The notes beneath the pieces are model-generated. The model saw nothing but the letters and a program-made list of their open reading frames with translations, made no database searches and had not been told where the DNA came from. A stretch of 9,327 bases of DNA. It comes from Deltaproteobacteria bacterium (GTDB taxonomy: Bacteria > Desulfobacterota > Desulfobacteria > Desulfobacterales > JAFDDL01). Shown one piece after another: positions 6,784-9,327 of this stretch; position 1 is the first letter of the stretch; the number at the start of each line of letters is the position of its first letter. Made by a program: the position numbers and the translations under genes. The stretch covers positions 1 through 9,327 of the forward strand of contig JAFDDL010000238.1 in assembly GCA_019310865.1 (NCBI GenBank), in the 5' to 3' direction.

Positions 6784-7280
6784 TACCGGTGATGGTCAAT
6801 GGCGTGGGTCTGAAATTTTTGCTTCAAATCGATCACGAGGTCAACCTCTCCCCTTGGCAAAGAGAGCCTCTGTGCAATGGCATCGGAATCGTAATTATCC
6901 CGGTACATTGCGAGGATCGCCGCCTGCTGGTCGTAAACATGGTTCGGGTTGGATTGGCCCTGGGTTCCGGACGGGGGCAGATTTGCTTCGGCCCGGTTCA
7001 TCAATAGATTCAGGCTGATAATTTTGCTGTCAAGCTGTTCGTTGACCGAACGGACCAGTTCATTTTTCTCCTTTAACTGCTCGTCAAAGGCATTGGCCGT
7101 CCGCTGGGCTTCTTTCAGCAGTGGCTCCATGAGGGTGATGACATTCCGGGATGCCTCTTGGGCTGCTGTTTTTCGAAGTCCGAATTTAAACGTGCGGATA
7201 AACAATACGATCAGGATCAGCAGAAACAGATCCAGGACCAACTGAAAAGCCACCCAGTATTGAATATTTAATAATTCCAT
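6783..7280 (-). CDS. SwrB/DUF2802-like membrane-anchored coiled-coil protein
   Basis: The 165-residue product has one N-terminal membrane segment (about 9-28, AFQLVLDLFLLILIVLFI), a charged helical region likely to form a coiled coil (about 45-98), a short Pro/Gly/Asn linker, and a C-terminal helix-turn-helix-like block (about 118-153, AAILAMYRDNYDSDAIAQRL then SLPRGEVDLVIDLK). This architecture resembles DUF2802 proteins of proteobacterial flagellar clusters and SwrB of Bacillus, which sits next to sigD and promotes export-gate activation. The near position of fliA (a sigD homologue) supports the comparison; the function here is inferred. The ATG is preceded by AAGGTG with a 5-base spacer. 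The stop overlaps the next start as TAATG. Confidence 0.8.
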   Translation of the reverse strand: MELLNIQYWVAFQLVLDLFLLILIVLFIRTFKFGLRKTAAQEASRNVITLMEPLLKEAQRTANAFDEQLKEKNELVRSVNEQLDSKIISLNLLMNRAEANLPPSGTQGQSNPNHVYDQQAAILAMYRDNYDSDAIAQRLSLPRGEVDLVIDLKQKFQTHAIDHHR

Positions 7281-7333
7281 TTTATCACCTTTATACCGAA
7301 TTCAGAATCTTCGCTTTCCTATGAATCAGAGCA

Positions 7334-7642
7334 TTAAGCGATTGTGTTGAGCAACTGACCCGAATCGGATTCGTCCGAGTTTTCGGATTCTGATCGATTC
7401 TTTGTATCGGGACGCGCCAGTCCCAACCGCTTCTTTTTCTTTTTCGAGTCCTGCTCCTGGTCACGAAATCTGTCTGCTTCCACCGACGCACGAACCGTTG
7501 TTCGACCATCGGTGTCTCGGTGCACCTGCTGCTGCGCAGTCACGGATTGCTGGTGCTCGGAAGACTGGTTGCGAGTCGGATGCGCCTCTTTGGCACTGCC
7601 GCTTTGTTGCACAACCACATTGACGCCCGAAACACCTGCCAC
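7334..7642 (-). CDS. Small hydrophilic protein of unknown function
   Basis: I do not recognise this 102-residue protein. It starts with a short apolar stretch (MAGVSGVNVVVQQSG), continues with a Gln/Ser/His-rich region (about 25-42), has a strongly basic patch (KKKKKR, 67-72) and ends with a Ser/Glu/Asp-rich tail and GQLLNTIA. No membrane segment or signal is visible, and most of it is probably disordered. The GTG start at 7642 has AGGGGGA 8 bases upstream, a good ribosome site, which supports a real gene. It is in line with its neighbours, 53 bases before the SwrB-like gene and 89 bases after the FliL-like gene. A flagellar accessory role is suggested only by context. Confidence 0.65.
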   Translation of the reverse strand: MAGVSGVNVVVQQSGSAKEAHPTRNQSSEHQQSVTAQQQVHRDTDGRTTVRASVEADRFRDQEQDSKKKKKRLGLARPDTKNRSESENSDESDSGQLLNTIA

Positions 7643-7692
7643 CGATCAAGTCCCCCTGTAACATCACCACTGACTGCTGTTAAGCGGCGCTG

Positions 7693-7708
7693 GATTATCA
7701 TGATAATC
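7693..7708. repeat. Perfect 16-bp palindrome between FliL-like gene and small gene
   Basis: GATTATCATGATAATC is its own reverse complement. It lies in the 89-bp gap, 23 bases downstream of the FliL-like stop and about 50 bases before GTG 7642. Such a perfect dyad could be an operator for a dimeric regulator. As an RNA hairpin it would lack a loop and be less stable. No regulator can be named. Confidence 0.5.
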
Positions 7709-7731
7709 GTGCTGGGGGGACGCCATCTTTA

Positions 7732-8862
7732 TCATACCACTGAAAATCGCTCGAACTCGACTTGCTCGATGGATTCTTGGGGTATGATCTTACCCAACGC
7801 CTTGAGAATCAGCAGTTTCAGCTTGATTTCGTTAATATTTGAGGCGTCCTGGGTCATCAGCGCATCATTGATGACCCCATATATCATATCTCGGACAAAA
7901 GCCTCTTTTTCTTTAATGGTTGCTGAAACCGTGTCATCAGAAAAACCGATGAAAATATCCGCTGCGACGTAGGTAACCTCAGCAAAGGTGATGGGCGCCA
8001 GAACCACAAATCCCGATAACCGAACCCGATTGGGATTGGATTTTTTCACATCGGCAATGGCCTGTTCCGATTTCACAACCGGAAAGGCGTTGAGCGCCGA
8101 TTCCGAGTCCATCGGCTCGCTTGATTTGTCGGGCATCAGCAGCCAAACAGACCCAATCAGTATCATTCCCAACGCAGCGGCGGCCATGGCATGCTTGCTG
8201 CGGCAAATCCGGATGATTTTATCCTTTATCAGCAGCTGGGGGGACGCTTTTTCGGGTGATCCGGCTTCTTCCGCTTCCGGTTCGGCAAGAATTACCGGTT
8301 CGGACGTTTCCGGATCGCTTTCCGCCTCCGCTTGGGGTTTATCTTCAAGTTCGTCATCGGAAATGCTTTCGCTGAGCAGTTTGTCGATATCTTCCTGGGA
8401 TATCTGACCTTCCTCGGTTTCATCAGCCGTGTCTTCCAAAGACGGTAACTCCGGCTCCAGGCCGGATCCGGTTTCATCAGCCGTGTCTTCCGAAGACGTA
8501 ACCTCCGGCTCCAGGCCGGGTTCGGTTTCATCAGCCGTGTCTTCCGAAGACGTAACCTCCGGCTCCAGGCCGGGTTCGGTTTCATCAGCCGTGTCTTCCA
8601 AAGACATAAACTCCGGCTCCAGGCCAGGCTCGGTTTCATCCGCCGTGTCTTCCAAAGACATAAACTCCGGCTCCAAGCCAGGCTCGGTTTCATCAGCCAT
8701 GTCTTCCGAGTCGTCCAACATACCGGTCAGATCCAATGTGTCGGTTTTTTCTTCTGAATCGCCGGCAGCGTCCGAATCAGCCGGCGCATTGAGGACAGCA
8801 TCAATTTCTTCCTGGCTGAAGAAATCATCCGGGTTGCTGGTATTTTGATTTTCATCGGGCAT
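7732..8862 (-). CDS. FliL-like membrane protein with repeat-rich acidic arm and FliM/FliN-like motifs
   Basis: The 376-residue product has: FSQEEIDAVL at 15-24; five 18-residue tandem repeats (53-142, consensus EDTADETEPGLEPExxSx) plus a partial sixth; ISQEDIDKLL at 154-163; an acidic spacer; one membrane segment at about 224-243; and a C-terminal domain (about 280-376) that resembles FliL, with AFVRDMIYGVINDAL, LLILKALGKII and the terminal VEFERFSVV. FliL is an inner-membrane protein near the stator with a periplasmic C-terminal domain; normal FliL is roughly 150-190 residues, so about 220 residues are extra and should be cytoplasmic. The SQxEIDxLL motifs resemble the N-terminus of FliM and some FliN/FliY proteins, which in FliM binds CheY-phosphate. 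ATG 8862 is chosen; TTG 8868 is an alternative. It lies 15 bases after fliA. The FliL assignment is moderately sure. Confidence 0.75.
   Translation of the reverse strand: MPDENQNTSNPDDFFSQEEIDAVLNAPADSDAAGDSEEKTDTLDLTGMLDDSEDMADETEPGLEPEFMSLEDTADETEPGLEPEFMSLEDTADETEPGLEPEVTSSEDTADETEPGLEPEVTSSEDTADETGSGLEPELPSLEDTADETEEGQISQEDIDKLLSESISDDELEDKPQAEAESDPETSEPVILAEPEAEEAGSPEKASPQLLIKDKIIRICRSKHAMAAAALGMILIGSVWLLMPDKSSEPMDSESALNAFPVVKSEQAIADVKKSNPNRVRLSGFVVLAPITFAEVTYVAADIFIGFSDDTVSATIKEKEAFVRDMIYGVINDALMTQDASNINEIKLKLLILKALGKIIPQESIEQVEFERFSVV
8416..8708 (-). repeat. 54-bp in-frame tandem repeat array in the FliL-like gene
   Basis: Units begin at 8416, 8470, 8524, 8578 and 8632, a constant 54-bp period, with a partial sixth from 8686. 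The units at 8470 and 8524 are identical over all 54 bases. Those at 8578 and 8632 differ at two positions. The array encodes the 18-residue acidic repeats and keeps frame, so gain or loss of units would change only arm length. Confidence 0.95.
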
Positions 8863-8877
8863 GATCAATTGACCTTA

Positions 8878-9327
8878 CTAGCACACTGACTGTTCGTGAA
8901 AACTGCGTAATTTTACGCGCATCTTGATCAGGGTCTGGGTATGGATCTGGCAAATTCGTGATTCGGTAACGCCCAGGACCTGTCCGATTTCCTTCAGGGT
9001 CATTTCTTCATAATAGTACATCGTAATGACGAGTTGCTCTCGTTCCATCAATTCACTGATGGCTTTTGCCAGGACCTGCCTGAGTTCCATCCGGGCGACG
9101 TTTTCAATCGGATCATCCGGGCTGACCATCTTCTCTGAATAGGACCGCTGGTTTCTGGAGTCGTTATCATCGTCCTTGAGAAAATCGTCCAGGCTCAACA
9201 ATGAAATGCTGTGAATATTGGACAGCAGCGTATGATAGTCCTCAAGAGAAAGGTCCAATATTTCGGCAACTTCCCAATCCTTGGCCGGATGGCCCTTTTG
9301 AAGCTCCACTTCCCGAAAAGCCGCTTC
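8878..9327 (-). CDS. fliA: Flagellar sigma factor FliA (sigma-28), C-terminal part
   Basis: The window holds the last 149 residues; the start is beyond the right edge. The fragment covers the end of region 3 (VELQKGHPAKDWEVAEILDL then SLEDYHTLL, a pattern typical of FliA/WhiG family region 3) and region 4 (about 85-140), with the helix-turn-helix MTLKEIGQVLGVTESRICQI that reads the -35 element. FliA directs RNA polymerase to late flagellar and chemotaxis genes and is restrained by FlgM, probably encoded at the other end of the window. The linker between regions is Asp/Ser-rich (DDDNDSRNQRS). Its stop codon is 15 bases before the FliL-like start, indicating one operon. Confidence 0.96.
   Translation of the reverse strand, partial: EAAFREVELQKGHPAKDWEVAEILDLSLEDYHTLLSNIHSISLLSLDDFLKDDDNDSRNQRSYSEKMVSPDDPIENVARMELRQVLAKAISELMEREQLVITMYYYEEMTLKEIGQVLGVTESRICQIHTQTLIKMRVKLRSFHEQSVC

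Noticed and set aside
8292..8693. Second minus-strand frame with repeats such as MKPSLAWSRSL across the repeat array
   Set aside because: It is an out-of-frame reading of the same 54-bp repeats. It has no ribosome site or known domain, while the main frame links to a membrane segment and a FliL-like domain.
8429..8848. Plus-strand open frame encoding Ser/Gly/Arg-rich repeats
   Set aside because: It is the complement of the 54-bp repeat array of the FliL-like gene; the repeated look comes from the real gene on the other strand.

Overview
The window is a stretch of a flagellar gene cluster. Every recognisable gene lies on the minus strand, so the cluster reads from the right edge (about 9327) to the left edge (1). 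The gene content and order fit a deltaproteobacterium (Desulfobacterota), most likely of the Desulfobacterales type: fliA, then poorly characterised export-related genes, then flgF-flgG-flgA-flgH-flgI-flgJ, then probably flgM. The organism is Gram-negative, since P-ring, L-ring and FlgA genes are present. The taxon is inferred from gene order and protein style, not from a marker gene.

Right part (about 5120-9327): the C-terminal half of the flagellar sigma factor FliA is followed by four or five accessory genes. These are a 376-residue FliL-like membrane protein with a long acidic cytoplasmic arm made of 18-residue tandem repeats flanked by two FliM/FliN-like 'SQEEIDxLL' motifs; a small hydrophilic protein of unknown function; a SwrB/DUF2802-like membrane-anchored coiled-coil protein; a FliK-like hook-length protein whose frame is broken by a 35-bp tandem duplication; and a stand-alone FlhB C-terminal-domain protein. 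Together they look like a module acting on the flagellar type III export gate and its substrate switch. Between the fliK-like and flhB-like genes lies a 159-bp inverted-repeat, MITE-like element.

Left part (1-5010): a good sigma-54 (-24/-12) promoter lies just upstream of flgF and probably drives the rod and ring operon. That operon contains flgF (proximal rod), flgG (distal rod), flgA (P-ring chaperone), flgH (L-ring lipoprotein), flgI (P-ring) and a short flgJ (rod-binding domain only). The first codons of the next gene, probably flgM, are at the left edge, with a weak sigma-28-like promoter candidate before them. FliA at one end and a probable FlgM at the other suggest the usual hierarchy: sigma-54 for basal body genes, then sigma-28 released by FlgM export once the hook is complete.

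The most unusual items are the duplication-broken fliK-like gene, the FliL-like protein carrying repeat DNA and FliM-like motifs, and the inverted-repeat element. No RNA genes, CRISPR arrays or transposase genes were seen. No stretch of more than 300 bases lacks a gene.
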